The notes beneath the pieces were generated by a model that saw only the letters and a list, made by a program, of their open reading frames with translations, was not told where the DNA came from and searched no databases. Both the position numbers and the translations under genes were made by a program. From positions 142,750 through 206,749 of the forward strand of contig JAIQGL010000010.1 of the NCBI GenBank assembly GCA_020072585.1: a stretch of 64,000 nt of DNA. The letters run 5' to 3'. This DNA is from Terriglobia bacterium. GTDB taxonomy: Bacteria; Acidobacteriota; Terriglobia; Terriglobales; Acidobacteriaceae. Within the stretch, counting starts at the first letter, position 1; each line of letters starts with the position of its first letter. Of the stretch, positions 16,271 to 26,025 are shown one piece after another.

Positions 16271-16439
16271 GAATCCGAGGCACGCGGTCTATTTAAGCGA
16301 TGTGGAGCGCTGCGACAAGCACGTCATCGCAACCCCAGAAATGCGGCGAGGCCGGCTTGCGCGCCGAGCCCATTGCATCAGGAGCATCAGGGAATCCCAG
16401 GGCACGCGATCTATTTAAGCGGTGTGGAGCGTAGCGACA
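16271..16439. repeat. Pair of 48-bp imperfect direct repeats
   Basis: Copies at 16271-16317 and 16392-16439 share GCACGCG, CTATTTAAGCG and TGTGGAGCG blocks, with five mismatches and one indel. They lie in the 341-base gap downstream of the DksA-like gene and the OmpA gene, which converge. No ORF with sensible composition covers them. Confidence 0.6.
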
Positions 16440-16450
16440 GAAACAAAGAC

Positions 16451-16487
16451 AAAAAAAATCCCCTCCTGCCACTAAGGGCAAGAGGGG
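16451..16487 (-). terminator. Rho-independent terminator of the OmpA-family gene
   Basis: On the minus strand an 11-bp stem beginning CCCCTCTTGCC with a CTTAGT loop is followed by ATTTTTTTT. It lies 37 bases after the OmpA stop codon. Confidence 0.9.
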
Positions 16488-16523
16488 TGCGTTTGGTTAG
16501 TGAGGTCTAGCGCGAAATCTTGC

Positions 16524-17468
16524 TTACCGTTGCGGCGGCTTCTGGGCGGGCTGCTCAGTCGTGGTCGGCTGAGTAGCGGGCTGGGTTGCAGGTGAAGTGC
16601 CCGGAGTTGCCGTTACGCCGCTGGTGGAAGCCGGAGCCGAGCTGTTGCTGGCATTGAGGTCGGCCAGGCCGTTCTTCAACAGGCTGATCTCAACTTTTCC
16701 ACCCTTCTGGCGGCGCATCTTGCCGTCTTCTGCCTGGATGGGAGCATTGCCCATGCCAACGGTGTAAATGCGGTACACGGGAATCTCATGGTTCAGAACC
16801 AGATAACGGACAACCATCTGCGCCATTTCACGCGAGTTCTCAATGGCGGCGCTGCCGTTGCCGGGCGAGAAGCCCTGCACTTCCACAATGTAGCCCTTCT
16901 GGCCCTTCAGCGTGGTCGCCATCTGATCAAGCGCGTCTTTGGCGTTCTTGCTCAGGGCGCTCTGGCCGGGGCGGAAGCGGATCTCAGCCTGGGTAATCGG
17001 CTGGTACTGGTCAATCTTGCTGACCGTATCTTCCACGGTAGCGATGCGGGTGTGGGCCTGCTGCGCCGTCTGCTGGGCCTGGTTGGCGCGATTGCCCGCG
17101 TCCAGCGCGTGCGTATCGGCTTCATTGGCCTTGCTCATGGCGTTGCGAATACCTTCGGTCGCCCGCGCATCAACGTCAGCGATCATCTTGGCGTTCTTCG
17201 CGGTGAGCTCGTCCAGCTCATTCACGCGGCCGCGGACTGGATCAAGCTGCCGGTTGACATACTTTTTGCGGGCAAACGGATTGAGATGGCCCCAAAAGCC
17301 CTCTTTACGCTGATAGGTCAACGGATCCTTGCCGGTTGCGGTCTGATCGCTGCTCTGCGTTTGTTGCGCCTGTGGTTGGTCTGATGGTGTGGTCTGTTGG
17401 TTCTGCTGCGCGACCGCGGGAATTGCGACGGCGGCGGCAAGCGATAACGACAATAGATAATTCTTCAT
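16524..17468 (-). CDS. OmpA-family outer-membrane/peptidoglycan-associated protein
   Basis: 314 residues from the ATG at 17468, which has a GGAGGA site 11 bases upstream and gives a clean signal peptide (LSLAAAVAIPAVAQQ). A longer in-frame start at 17606 would bury it. The middle is a helical coiled-coil (about 80-150, NEADTHALDAGNRANQAQQ), and the C-terminal OmpA domain (about 165-270) begins ITQAEIRFRPGQSALSK, with the NSREMAQMVVRYLV helix. The tail is low-complexity Thr/Pro/Gln. A coiled-coil plus OmpA domain suggests tethering between envelope layers rather than a barrel. Confidence 0.88.
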   Translation of the reverse strand: MKNYLLSLSLAAAVAIPAVAQQNQQTTPSDQPQAQQTQSSDQTATGKDPLTYQRKEGFWGHLNPFARKKYVNRQLDPVRGRVNELDELTAKNAKMIADVDARATEGIRNAMSKANEADTHALDAGNRANQAQQTAQQAHTRIATVEDTVSKIDQYQPITQAEIRFRPGQSALSKNAKDALDQMATTLKGQKGYIVEVQGFSPGNGSAAIENSREMAQMVVRYLVLNHEIPVYRIYTVGMGNAPIQAEDGKMRRQKGGKVEISLLKNGLADLNASNSSAPASTSGVTATPGTSPATQPATQPTTTEQPAQKPPQR

Positions 17469-17841
17469 TTGGAAAAAATCCTCCGAACCGGGGGTCGTTT
17501 CGAGCATCGGGGCCACGCTTTGTGACAGGGTTTCCAGCAAACCCCCGAGTGCGCATAACGCTACGCTTCCTACTAATGCATTGCGAATGCCAAACTCTTG
17601 ATTCAAAAGGACGGAATGTAGCCCTTTATTTTCATTATTTTACGGTTAATACCTTAGGCCCGGCTAGTTCCGGCGTAAGAAGAACTGAGTAAATATTGCT
17701 CGGAAGGACGGGGCCAAAATGCATGGTGCCAGATTTAGTCAACCTGAATCCACAGGCATTGCTTGCAGGGGGTCTGTTGTTCAACCACTAGGCGAAGTAC
17801 AATTAACACAATTTCCTTAGCTCTCCTGAGGGACAAAACCC
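17469..17841. other. Divergent intergenic region, OmpA gene / zinc-ribbon gene
   Basis: 373 bases holding the promoters of two divergent genes. The OmpA ribosome-binding site is at 17480-17484. AT-rich stretches near 17620-17650 and 17800-17815 are the likeliest promoter positions. No gene seen. Confidence 0.4.
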
Positions 17842-18669
17842 ATGGCTGAATTTTGCACAAACTGCGGAGCGCCGCTTGCCGGTGCATTTTGCGGACGATG
17901 CGGACAGCGCGCGCATGCACAGGATACGCCGGCACAGCCCGCTGCCAGCCAGCCGCCCGCAGGTCTGCCCAAATCTTCCGCGCCGCTGCTGATCATTGGC
18001 GGAATAGTGCTGGTCATGTTTCTGGCTGCATTGGGCGCCACGCTTTTTGGTGTCCATTGGTTAAAAAGTAAGGTCTCAAGCCTCACCGGCGGAGCTCTGG
18101 GGCAAACAGAAGTCACGCAAGGTGACGCCTGCAGATTGCTCTCGCCGGCAGAATTACAGCAGGTGCTGGGCGTAACCGTGGAACGCAGCGCGGAAATCAT
18201 GGAGGGCAACGAACCCGGCTGCGCGTATTACACCAACCCGGCTGCCTTTGCTGATCTGCAAAAGGTCGCCGTGGAACAGGCGCGGAGAGATTCAGAAAAA
18301 GCCTCAAAGGACCCGGCAATGAATCCAAAAAGCGATAATCCGCTGGAGCTGCTGAAACACACGCGGGAGATGGAAGGCATTGTGAAAGGTTTTGGGCTCA
18401 CTCAACCGGATAAAGACGGCAAGGTGTTTGCCTTCACCGTGGACCGCAAGTTTGGCAGCAAAAACTGGGCACCATTGCGTGCCACCATGTCTGTTGTGCC
18501 CGGTTTTGATGAAATCAGCGGCGTTGGCGATCGCGCCATGATTGGATCATTCGGCCATGCGCTCTATGTGCTTAAGGGTGACAGCGTGTTCCACCTGGAT
18601 ACCATGTATGTGCCGGAAGCGCGCACGCGCGGCTCCGATATCGCGCGCAAAATGATTTCGCATCTATAA
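17842..18669 (+). CDS. Zinc-ribbon membrane protein of unknown function
   Basis: 275 residues. A double-CxxC zinc ribbon sits at the very N-terminus (FCTNCG and FCGRCG), then a Pro/Ala linker, one transmembrane segment (about 47-70, LLIIGGIVLVMFLAALGATL), and an exported domain of about 200 residues containing DACRLLSPAELQQVLG, which resembles domains of DUF3558-type lipoproteins. So the ribbon would be cytoplasmic and the large domain periplasmic. Two further cysteines (C at DACR and GCAYY) may form a disulfide. Function unknown. Confidence 0.75.
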   Translation: MAEFCTNCGAPLAGAFCGRCGQRAHAQDTPAQPAASQPPAGLPKSSAPLLIIGGIVLVMFLAALGATLFGVHWLKSKVSSLTGGALGQTEVTQGDACRLLSPAELQQVLGVTVERSAEIMEGNEPGCAYYTNPAAFADLQKVAVEQARRDSEKASKDPAMNPKSDNPLELLKHTREMEGIVKGFGLTQPDKDGKVFAFTVDRKFGSKNWAPLRATMSVVPGFDEISGVGDRAMIGSFGHALYVLKGDSVFHLDTMYVPEARTRGSDIARKMISHL

Positions 18670-18724
18670 AAGCGCCAAAGCCGCGGCGGAAACATCGATT
18701 CAGACCAAAGCTCCCTGTGTTCCA

Positions 18725-19309
18725 TTACTTGTGCAGGTTAATGCTTCCAGCGGTTGCATGCACATGGAGTCTGTATCTGCCTGGGCCTTTCCACTGAAAT
18801 GACCGGAACAATCCGCCCTTTTGCGCTTGAAAAGCCGACGCATGCAGGTCGCCTGCAACCACTGAGGCATCCACATCGCCCCAATCACTGGTGTTTCCGC
18901 AGGAGACTTTCACGTCACCGGCATTAATTTCAATGTCTTTGTCGCCTTTAATTTCGCCCACGGTCAGCGCTCCCGCGGTAAGACGTATACGCAGGTTCGT
19001 TACTGCCGGAATTTCTATGGTTGCATGAAAGTTATTGGGTGTCTTTTCCACCCTCAGATCGCCCATCTTGCCGTTGATGGTGAGCTTCACGGCCACGCCT
19101 TTGCCGCTGGCTTCATTCCACCTGACATGGATCCGATTATCGGCGCTTGGCCGAATATCGTAGCCGCCTGACTCAAGCGTTATCTCAATCTTGCCGCCGG
19201 AAACAAAATCTTTTTCCAACGGGCTGCCAGCAGTCTGACCCTGGAGCCACATTGAAGCCAGCAAAAAACCTGCCTGAAGTATTACTGCTCGCGCGATCGC
19301 CCGTCTCAT
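18725..19309 (-). CDS. Secreted beta-helix-like protein (DUF4097-type)
   Basis: 194 residues with a signal peptide (cleavage near LQGQ). The mature part is short repeated strands: KIEITLESGGYDIRPS, LRIRLTAGALTVGEIKGD, DIEINAGDVKVSCG and a final GRYRLHVHATAGSINLHK. This resembles the DUF4097 putative adhesin family, which forms right-handed beta-stacks. The single Cys is unpaired. It converges with the zinc-ribbon gene. Confidence 0.65.
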   Translation of the reverse strand: MRRAIARAVILQAGFLLASMWLQGQTAGSPLEKDFVSGGKIEITLESGGYDIRPSADNRIHVRWNEASGKGVAVKLTINGKMGDLRVEKTPNNFHATIEIPAVTNLRIRLTAGALTVGEIKGDKDIEINAGDVKVSCGNTSDWGDVDASVVAGDLHASAFQAQKGGLFRSFQWKGPGRYRLHVHATAGSINLHK

Positions 19310-19473
19310 CTTCTCTCCTTTACACTATGTTGTACGCGCCTTCCGCCGCTCTGGTTCCATGGGCAAAAGATGACTTTCTGTTCCGGCTTTAGCCTCCGCA
19401 GGTATCTGGGCACGAGTTTACTTGTGCAATTAAGCAACAAATAGGAATTGGGCTTTGGCCCCTGAAGAAAGAC

Positions 19474-20607
19474 TTACAATCCGACCTTCTTCTTCGGCGA
19501 ACAGAACCGGCGATGCTGCTCCAGAATGTAGCTGTCCGTCATTCCGGCTACGTAATCGCAAACAATGCGGTGGAGCGGTTCAATCCGCGTTTTCTCCTGG
19601 TAGCTGGCCGGCAGCTCTCGCGGTGACTTGATAAAGAACGCGAACATCTCTGCGATCACCTGCTCCGCCTGCTTCTTGTCCCGCTGCAGCACTGGGCTAA
19701 AATAGACGTTCTGATAGAGAAAGTCTTTGATCTGCCGCCTCTCCTGGTCAACCCCGGCGCTGAAGGAACAGAGCCTGTGCGCGAACTTGCGAACATCCAC
19801 CACCGAACCCACGCCTGACTGGCTGACCTGGTTGCGCGTGTGGACAATCAAATCGCTCACCAACCGGTCCAGCACGCGCTTGAGCGTCTCATTGAATTTT
19901 AGTTTCTCCGTGGCCGTGGGATATAGGCGCTCAACTTCTTCATAGAGGCGCGCAAAAACGGGGACCTCCCGGCGCACCTGCTCGCGCGTCAGGATCTTCG
20001 CTTCCACGCCATCGTCAAGGTCGGCCGTGGAATAGGCGATCTCATCGGTAAAGTCGATCAACTGCGCTTCCAGGGGTGGCTGCTGGTCCAGCAGGTATTC
20101 CGCCAGTTGCGGAAAGTCCTGTACATCGTAGTCACGTGAGTGCTTCACAATGCCCTCGCGCACCTCAAACGTCAGATTCAGTCCTGGGAAATCGGCATAG
20201 CGCTGCTCAAACTGCTCCACCGTGCGCAGCGCGTGCAGGTTGTGGTCAAACTGGTCGCCATGCTCCTGCATTGCCACGTTGAGAATGCGCTCGCCCGCGT
20301 GTCCGAATGGTGGATGGCCCACGTCATGCACTAGCGCCAGCGCCTCCACCAGGTCTTCATTCAGTTGCAACTCGGCGGCGATCGTGCGCGAAATCTGCGC
20401 TACTTCAATGGTGTGCGTAAGCCGGTTGCGGAAATGATCGGAGTGCCGCCGCGTAAAAACCTGCGTCTTATTTTCCAAACGGCGGAAAGCCCGCGAGTAC
20501 ACAACGCGATCGCGATCACGCTGGAAGTCGTTGCGATAGGCATGACCAGCCTCAGGATAGCGCCGTCCACGGCTCTCCTCGGCGCGCAACGCGTAGGGAG
20601 CAAGCAT
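19474..20607 (-). CDS. dgt: dGTPase-like HD-domain dNTP triphosphohydrolase
   Basis: 377 residues from the ATG at 20607 (MLAPYALRA); an upstream in-frame start at 20655 adds 16 residues without family similarity. The HD domain is intact: the first His in NRLTHTIEVAQ, His-Asp in LVHDVGHPPFGHAGE, and a late Asp in DFTDEIAYSTADLDDG. The RRLENKTQVF block near the N-terminus is characteristic of the deoxyguanosinetriphosphate triphosphohydrolase family. It hydrolyses dNTPs to nucleoside and triphosphate, affecting dNTP pools. It is monocistronic. Confidence 0.93.
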   Translation of the reverse strand: MLAPYALRAEESRGRRYPEAGHAYRNDFQRDRDRVVYSRAFRRLENKTQVFTRRHSDHFRNRLTHTIEVAQISRTIAAELQLNEDLVEALALVHDVGHPPFGHAGERILNVAMQEHGDQFDHNLHALRTVEQFEQRYADFPGLNLTFEVREGIVKHSRDYDVQDFPQLAEYLLDQQPPLEAQLIDFTDEIAYSTADLDDGVEAKILTREQVRREVPVFARLYEEVERLYPTATEKLKFNETLKRVLDRLVSDLIVHTRNQVSQSGVGSVVDVRKFAHRLCSFSAGVDQERRQIKDFLYQNVYFSPVLQRDKKQAEQVIAEMFAFFIKSPRELPASYQEKTRIEPLHRIVCDYVAGMTDSYILEQHRRFCSPKKKVGL

Positions 20608-20837
20608 GAAAAGAGTGTAACTTAGATTGCGATTTAGAACCTCTACCAAACCCAAGTACTGGGTTCACAGCTGCCTGGAGATTCGCGGCTACCAGCTTTT
20701 CTCCGTGTCTCTCGCGAAAATGCGGCTACCCCTGAAAAATGCTACGCTGAGGGACAGACGCCATCCCGAGAGATCCCGTAAATTTGGCTGCGCTGTCATC
20801 GGCAGCCAAATAGGTGTAGCAAAAAAAATTGGCGCCA

Positions 20838-20869
20838 AAAAACAAACCCCTCGCGGTTTACGCGAGGGG
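20838..20869 (-). terminator. Rho-independent terminator of the TPR protein gene
   Basis: Minus-strand stem CCCCTCGCG / CGCGAGGGG (20847-20869) with a five-base loop, followed by TTTGTTTTTT. It lies 27 bases after the stop of the TPR gene. Confidence 0.92.
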
Positions 20870-20896
20870 CCAATTACCAAGTACCCAATACCGCTT

Positions 20897-23053
20897 TTAC
20901 TGCTTCGGCGTCTGCTGCGCCAGCTTCACCTTGGTGCTTTCCAGCTTTTTCGTCACGCGGGCCACATCCTGCTGGTCCACGTCCGCTGGGGCTGATTTGC
21001 TCCACTCGTCCAGCGCGTGCTCCCAATGCGCGGCGGCAAGCTTGAACCGGTTGGTGCGGGCATAGAGTTCGCCCAGGTGGTCCTGGACGGTCGCATCATT
21101 CGGGCTCTTGTCCGCGGCGCGGCGCAGGTTTTCTTCCGCCTGGTCATAGTTGCCCAGTTTGAAGTAGACCCATCCCAGCGAATCAAGATACGCGCCATTC
21201 TGCGGATCAAAATCCAGCGCCTTTTTGATCAGCGTGAGCGCTTCTTCCAGATGGCTGTTGTGGTCGGCCAGCATGTAGCCCAGGTAATTCAGAGCCATGC
21301 TGTTGCTGGGATTCTGTTGCAACACCTGGCGGAATGCCTGCTCCGCCAGCTCAAATTTCTTCTGCCGCTCGTAGATGGAGCCTTGCAGGAAGCGGATGTA
21401 TTCTCTCTCTTCCGCTCGGGTAGCGAACTTCTCCGCCTGGGCAATCGCGTCTTCTGATTCCTTCCAGCGCTTCAGCCGCATGTAGATCTGCGAAAGCATG
21501 ATGTACGTGTCGCGGTCTTCCGCTCCACCCTTTAATACTGACTTGGCGATTTGAACGCTCTCATCAGGCTTGCCGGAATCCGCGAGCTGCTGGGCAAGTG
21601 TGAGCTTCAGGCCTTTGTCATTGGGCAGCTTCTTTACCGCTTCATGCGCGGTGCGCGTGGCGTCACTCCATTGCTTCTGGTCGCGATACGCGTCAATCAC
21701 GTCCTGATAGCCGCGTGCCGCCTCATCTCCTCCCAGATCAACAATCTTGCGGAACGTCTCCATCGCCAGCAACGGCCGTCCGGCTTCACGATAAATATTT
21801 CCCAACCGTTCCAGAAACAGCGCTCTGTTGCCCTTGTCGCCGGAGCGCGCATCCGCCGGCAATGGCCGGCTCACCATCTTCTGTAGGACAGCGGCGGCCT
21901 CTTCATACTTGCCTTGCGCTTCCAGAATCAACGCCTCGTTGTAAGGGATTTCCAGTGAATCCTGCACCAGCGCGCCGGCTTTCTTCAGGTTCTCCATGGC
22001 CAGGTCAAACTTGCCCATGCGCCGGTAAATCTCAGCCACGCGCAACGCCGCGGTTGCATCTTGCGGATCTGCGTCCTGGATGGTCCTGTACTGGTCCAGC
22101 GCAGCGTCAATCTGGTTGTCATTGGAGAGGTTCTGGGCCAGACCGCGCATGGCATCCAGGTTCTCCTTGTCCATCGTCAGCGCCTGGCGGAAAGCGGCGA
22201 TCGCGTTCTTGTAATCTTTCTGCTGCTCATAGGTCCCGCCCAGAGCGGTATAGATCTTTGCCGAGCGTCGCCCCTCAGGCACTGATTTCAACAGATCGGT
22301 GGCCTTCTTGTTGTCGCCCTCTTCGTTGTACAGATAAGCCAGATTGGTGATGGCCTCTTCTGAATTTGGATCCAGGCTGATGGCGGTCTTGAATTCGCTC
22401 TCGGCCTTGATCAGGTCCTTGTTCAGAAAGTACAAGCGGCCCAGCAGCAGATGATTGTCCGCGCTCTTGGGCTCGATTCTTGTCATGGCTTCATACTGCT
22501 CAATGGCCAGGGTAAGCACTTCGCGGGATTGCGTTCCCGGCTGTAGGTCGCCCAGCGACCGCAGATAGATTCTTCCCAGCAGTTTGTGCGCTTCCAGATT
22601 GTTCGGATCGCGTTTGATGATTTCCTGGGCTTCCAGGACCGCGTCGCGAATGCGTCCGGTCTTGGCGTAAAGTTCCGCCAGCGCGGCATTCAGATATTCT
22701 GACGAAGGATCGCTCTCAATGGCCAGCCGGTATTCTTCAATGGCCTTGGTGGCATATTCGGACCGCCCGTACATGGCCATCATCTCTTCGTACATGTGCG
22801 CCAGCGCGAAGTGATAGTAAGCGGCTGCCTGATCGGGCTTTTTGTCCGTTTTGTTTTCCGTTTTTGGCTGGCTGGGCTTCGCAGCCTGGTTTGCATCCTT
22901 TGCTTCCTTGGTCGCGGCCCCTTTCTGGGGCGCAGCGTCTTTCGGCGCGGGAGCAGCGGGGGCCTTGGGGCGCATGCCTTGCTGGGCAAACACACTTACG
23001 GTTGCGAGCAGGAACAACGTTGATAGAAGAGAGCGGGTTTTCATGAAAGTCAT
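20897..23053 (-). CDS. Large secreted TPR protein
   Basis: 718 residues, signal peptide near residues 1-24 (a second ATG at 23044 is equally possible), then an Ala/Lys/Pro-rich linker and an almost continuous array of tetratricopeptide repeats from about residue 75 to 690. Typical units read AEAYRRMGKFDLAMENLKKAG-like (for example NYDQAEENLRRAADKSPNDA). The array suggests a periplasmic or outer-membrane scaffold for protein-protein interaction, as in PEP-CTERM/Bam-type TPR proteins. No catalytic motif. It lies upstream of dgt on the same strand but has its own terminator. Confidence 0.88.
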   Translation of the reverse strand: MTFMKTRSLLSTLFLLATVSVFAQQGMRPKAPAAPAPKDAAPQKGAATKEAKDANQAAKPSQPKTENKTDKKPDQAAAYYHFALAHMYEEMMAMYGRSEYATKAIEEYRLAIESDPSSEYLNAALAELYAKTGRIRDAVLEAQEIIKRDPNNLEAHKLLGRIYLRSLGDLQPGTQSREVLTLAIEQYEAMTRIEPKSADNHLLLGRLYFLNKDLIKAESEFKTAISLDPNSEEAITNLAYLYNEEGDNKKATDLLKSVPEGRRSAKIYTALGGTYEQQKDYKNAIAAFRQALTMDKENLDAMRGLAQNLSNDNQIDAALDQYRTIQDADPQDATAALRVAEIYRRMGKFDLAMENLKKAGALVQDSLEIPYNEALILEAQGKYEEAAAVLQKMVSRPLPADARSGDKGNRALFLERLGNIYREAGRPLLAMETFRKIVDLGGDEAARGYQDVIDAYRDQKQWSDATRTAHEAVKKLPNDKGLKLTLAQQLADSGKPDESVQIAKSVLKGGAEDRDTYIMLSQIYMRLKRWKESEDAIAQAEKFATRAEEREYIRFLQGSIYERQKKFELAEQAFRQVLQQNPSNSMALNYLGYMLADHNSHLEEALTLIKKALDFDPQNGAYLDSLGWVYFKLGNYDQAEENLRRAADKSPNDATVQDHLGELYARTNRFKLAAAHWEHALDEWSKSAPADVDQQDVARVTKKLESTKVKLAQQTPKQ

Positions 23054-23172
23054 AGAACGACCGAAATCACCTTTTCATTGGATGCACAGGCGCTGTTTCC
23101 GGTAGCGGCTATTCACCACATCTAATTCTAGCCCTTAGTTCCGGACTTTTCTCATCAGATTGCAATTCTTCA

Positions 23173-24735
23173 CTAGTGACGGAAGTGACGCACGCCCGTA
23201 AGTACCATTGCCAAACCTAAGCGGTTTGCCGTATCAATCACTTCCTGGTCGCGCATTGAGCCGCCCGGTTGAATAATGGCCGTGGCGCCGGCTTTGGCAA
23301 TTTCTTCCACCCCGTCCGGAAACGGGAAAAAAGCGTCCGATGCGGCCACCGTGCCCTGCAAAGGTAAGATCGCTTTCATCGCGCCAATCTTGCAGGAATC
23401 AACTCGCGACATCTGCCCTGCACCCACACCCACCGTCTGTCCCTCCCGGGCATAAACAATGGCATTTGATTTCACATGTTTGCAGACTTTCCAGGCAAAT
23501 AGTAAGGCCCGCATCTCTTCTGCGGTCGGTGGGCGAGTACTGGCCACCTTCAGGTCCGCTTCGATCAGAGGACGCACATCGGCATCCTGCACCAGCATCC
23601 CGCCGGAAACCTGCTTCATGGCAGTTTTTTGCGCGCTTGCCTTCACCTCCACCAGCCGCAGGTTTTTCTTGGCGGCAAACTTCTCTTTCGCTTCAGGTGA
23701 GTAACCGGGCGCGGCGATCGCCTCCACAAACAGCTTGGCAATCTCCTCCGCGGCGGCCCCATCAATCACCCGATTCACACCGATCACGCCCCCAAAAGCT
23801 GAAACCGGATCTGTCTCTTTGGCGCGCAGATAGGCTTCCAGCAGGGTCTTGCCCGTGGCCGCGCCGCTGGGATTGGTGTGTTTGATGATGGCGCATGCTA
23901 TCTCATCAAAATCCTGGGCCAGGTCCCACGCCGCCTGCAGGTCAACAATGTTGTTAAAAGAAAGTTCTTTACCCTGCAACTGCTTGCCGTTGGCCACACC
24001 CACGCCGGAACCGTCCGAGTACATGGCGGCCCGCTGATGCGGATTCTCCCCGTAACGCAGGTCCATCACTTTATTTAACGAAAAACGCAAGATCGCAGGA
24101 AAATCGTTGCCGGCCTGCGGAAGCCCAAAATCAATTTCGCTGAATGACGTCGCGGCCAGTGTGGCTGCAATCGCGCTGTCATAGGCCGCCGTCGTGGCGA
24201 AGGCTTTTTGTGCCAGACGCCAGCGCGTCGCCAGCCCCAGCTCTCCGCCGGAAGCTGTCATCTCCTGTGCGATGGCAGCATAGTCATCGGGAGAAGTAAC
24301 GATGGCAACATCGCGAAAATTCTTGGCCGAGGAGCGCACCATAGAAGGTCCGCCAATGTCGATATTCTCAATCACCTCGTCAAAATGCACGCCCGGCTTT
24401 GACGCCGTCTTTTCAAACGCGTAGAGGTTCACCACCACCATATCGATCGGCTGTATGCCGTGCTCTTTTGCTGCCGCAACGTGACTCGCGTTTCCACGGA
24501 TGTGCAGAATTCCGCCATGCACCTTGGGATGGAGCGTCTTGACCCGGCCATCCATCATCTCCGGAAAGCCGGTCAGCTCAGAGATGTCTTTCACGGTAAT
24601 GCCGGCCTCACGCAGTAGCTTGGCCGTGCCGCCGGTGGACACCAATTCCACTTTCAGAGCCGCCAGTTGGCGGGCAAAGTCGACCAGACCAGTCTTATCG
24701 GTAACGCTAAGGATCGCGCGCTGAATTTTGGGCAC
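23173..24735 (-). CDS. purH: Bifunctional AICAR formyltransferase / IMP cyclohydrolase
   Basis: 520 residues from a GTG start at 24735, chosen because GAGGA lies eight bases upstream and the product then begins VPKIQRAILSVTDKTGL, as in other PurH proteins. A longer frame to 24825 has no family similarity. Residues 1-150 form the MGS-like IMP cyclohydrolase domain (STGGTAKLL, GRVKTLHPKVHGGIL), and the rest is AICARFT (RYGENPHQRAA, KHTNPSGAA, GQMSRVDSCKIG). It catalyses the last two steps of IMP synthesis. It is not clustered with other pur genes here. Confidence 0.97.
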   Translation of the reverse strand: MPKIQRAILSVTDKTGLVDFARQLAALKVELVSTGGTAKLLREAGITVKDISELTGFPEMMDGRVKTLHPKVHGGILHIRGNASHVAAAKEHGIQPIDMVVVNLYAFEKTASKPGVHFDEVIENIDIGGPSMVRSSAKNFRDVAIVTSPDDYAAIAQEMTASGGELGLATRWRLAQKAFATTAAYDSAIAATLAATSFSEIDFGLPQAGNDFPAILRFSLNKVMDLRYGENPHQRAAMYSDGSGVGVANGKQLQGKELSFNNIVDLQAAWDLAQDFDEIACAIIKHTNPSGAATGKTLLEAYLRAKETDPVSAFGGVIGVNRVIDGAAAEEIAKLFVEAIAAPGYSPEAKEKFAAKKNLRLVEVKASAQKTAMKQVSGGMLVQDADVRPLIEADLKVASTRPPTAEEMRALLFAWKVCKHVKSNAIVYAREGQTVGVGAGQMSRVDSCKIGAMKAILPLQGTVAASDAFFPFPDGVEEIAKAGATAIIQPGGSMRDQEVIDTANRLGLAMVLTGVRHFRH

Positions 24736-24957
24736 TATTTGTTCCTCAGGAAGGAGTAGAAGGACTAAAGAATAAGGTACCAGCGCGAAACGAGTGCGCG
24801 CAACCGCCGGCGCAGAGAGCGCCACGGGAATTCTGGGATTTGCAAGTTGGAATTTGAAAATTTTAAATCCGCTTAATCACTCGATTACCAAACAAATTGG
24901 GCCACGGTGGCAAAGGAGCGACCGCGGCCCATCAAACCTGGATCTGGGATCAGCGGT

Positions 24958-25290
24958 CTAGCCTGGGCCCAGATGCCCTACGTCGTACACCATGATCTCA
25001 TCGCCCTTCATCTCGCATTTAATTTTCACCTTCTTGCCTGACATTCCTGCCAGCATCTTTGGGTTGGCGATCTTGGTGGCCTTGCCCTGATCGTCAATGA
25101 ACACCATGTCGGGGCTTTTTCCGCCTTTTGTCTCGTCGCACACCGCCTTGCCTTCGGTCGTGACAACGCTGTCGGCATTACAGACCATGCCGGTCATCTC
25201 CGTCCCTTTGCTCTTGTCCTGCGCCTCCTGCGCATGCAGCAAGATGATGGAACACAGAGCAAACGCTAAAATTCCCGCGGTTCTTTTCAT
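24958..25290 (-). CDS. Small secreted protein, function unknown
   Basis: 110 residues with a signal peptide (cleavage near LLHAQ) and a strong GGAGGGA ribosome-binding site before the ATG. The mature part has three cysteines (MVCNADS, AVCDETK, KIKCEMK) and a strand-rich pattern (KVKIKCEMKGDEIMVYDV) like a small OB-fold. I do not recognise the family. Confidence 0.75.
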   Translation of the reverse strand: MKRTAGILAFALCSIILLHAQEAQDKSKGTEMTGMVCNADSVVTTEGKAVCDETKGGKSPDMVFIDDQGKATKIANPKMLAGMSGKKVKIKCEMKGDEIMVYDVGHLGPG

Positions 25291-25422
25291 TAAACTTCCC
25301 TCCTACGGTAAGGCCCTGTTCCGGGCCATTCGCGCGTGAGATGCGGCAGCGTGGGGAAAGTTGCACGGGGAAAAATAAGTTTTTTTTGTTCTTCAGCTCG
25401 GAATGGGCTGGGCAGCCTGGCC

Positions 25423-26025
25423 TCACTTCGGCTTGGCCTTCAGCTTGGCTTGCCCGTTCCGCATCTCCACTGTGTACTCCACCGCCGTGCAGCCATATTC
25501 CTTCCTGAGCTGTGCGGTCTTCTGCTGAACGAACTTCTTGAACGAATCCAGATTCGCAGGATTATTTTCGCCGGCCTTCTTGCGCGCCTCTGTAAGCGCC
25601 TGGAAGAGGGACTCCACCTGCTTCTGGTCTGCATTCACATCAGAGAATGAAGTAATGAATGGGCGGTCTTCGGTGACCGGGCCGTGATGGCTCAGTGCCC
25701 TCTGGGCTTCATGCTCTTCGTCGGTCCGCAGTCCCTGGATTCCCAGAACCGCGTCCTGCGGCCGCCTGTAGCCTTCTTCCTTGATGATAAGTTTCTGTTG
25801 CCATAGTGCGTTATACAAGGCGTAGCGCTGCTGGATTGTGGTGTAGCGGAAGCGCTGCGCATAATTCATGCGGTGCCCGTCAGAATACTTTTTAAGCAGC
25901 GTCTTGACTTTCCATTCGATCTCGGCCGGGGGTTTCTTGGAACCTCCGCCAAAATACATGTCGTACTCCACCTTCAGCCGGCGAAGCTGGTCTTCCAACA
26001 CGGAAAGTTCGTCGTCAATCGCCAA
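25423..26025 (-). CDS. Conserved hypothetical cytoplasmic protein, possibly MXAN_5187-like
   Basis: 200 residues, no signal peptide. The N-terminal half is helical and charged (LSVLEDQLRRLKVEYDMYFGG, then EIEWKVKTLLKKYSDGHRMN), with aromatic-rich YAQRFRYTTIQQRYALYNALW. The C-terminal half contains a helix QVESLFQALTEARKKAG and a short beta pair (CTAVEYTVEMRNGQAKL). The YMYFGG and RFRYTTIQQRY features match my memory of the C-terminal domain of MXAN_5187-type proteins. That assignment is tentative, and no function follows from it. Confidence 0.7.
   Translation of the reverse strand: MAIDDELSVLEDQLRRLKVEYDMYFGGGSKKPPAEIEWKVKTLLKKYSDGHRMNYAQRFRYTTIQQRYALYNALWQQKLIIKEEGYRRPQDAVLGIQGLRTDEEHEAQRALSHHGPVTEDRPFITSFSDVNADQKQVESLFQALTEARKKAGENNPANLDSFKKFVQQKTAQLRKEYGCTAVEYTVEMRNGQAKLKAKPK

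Noticed and set aside
16271..16439. CRISPR-like array
   Set aside because: Only two copies, 73 bases apart, with no cas genes.
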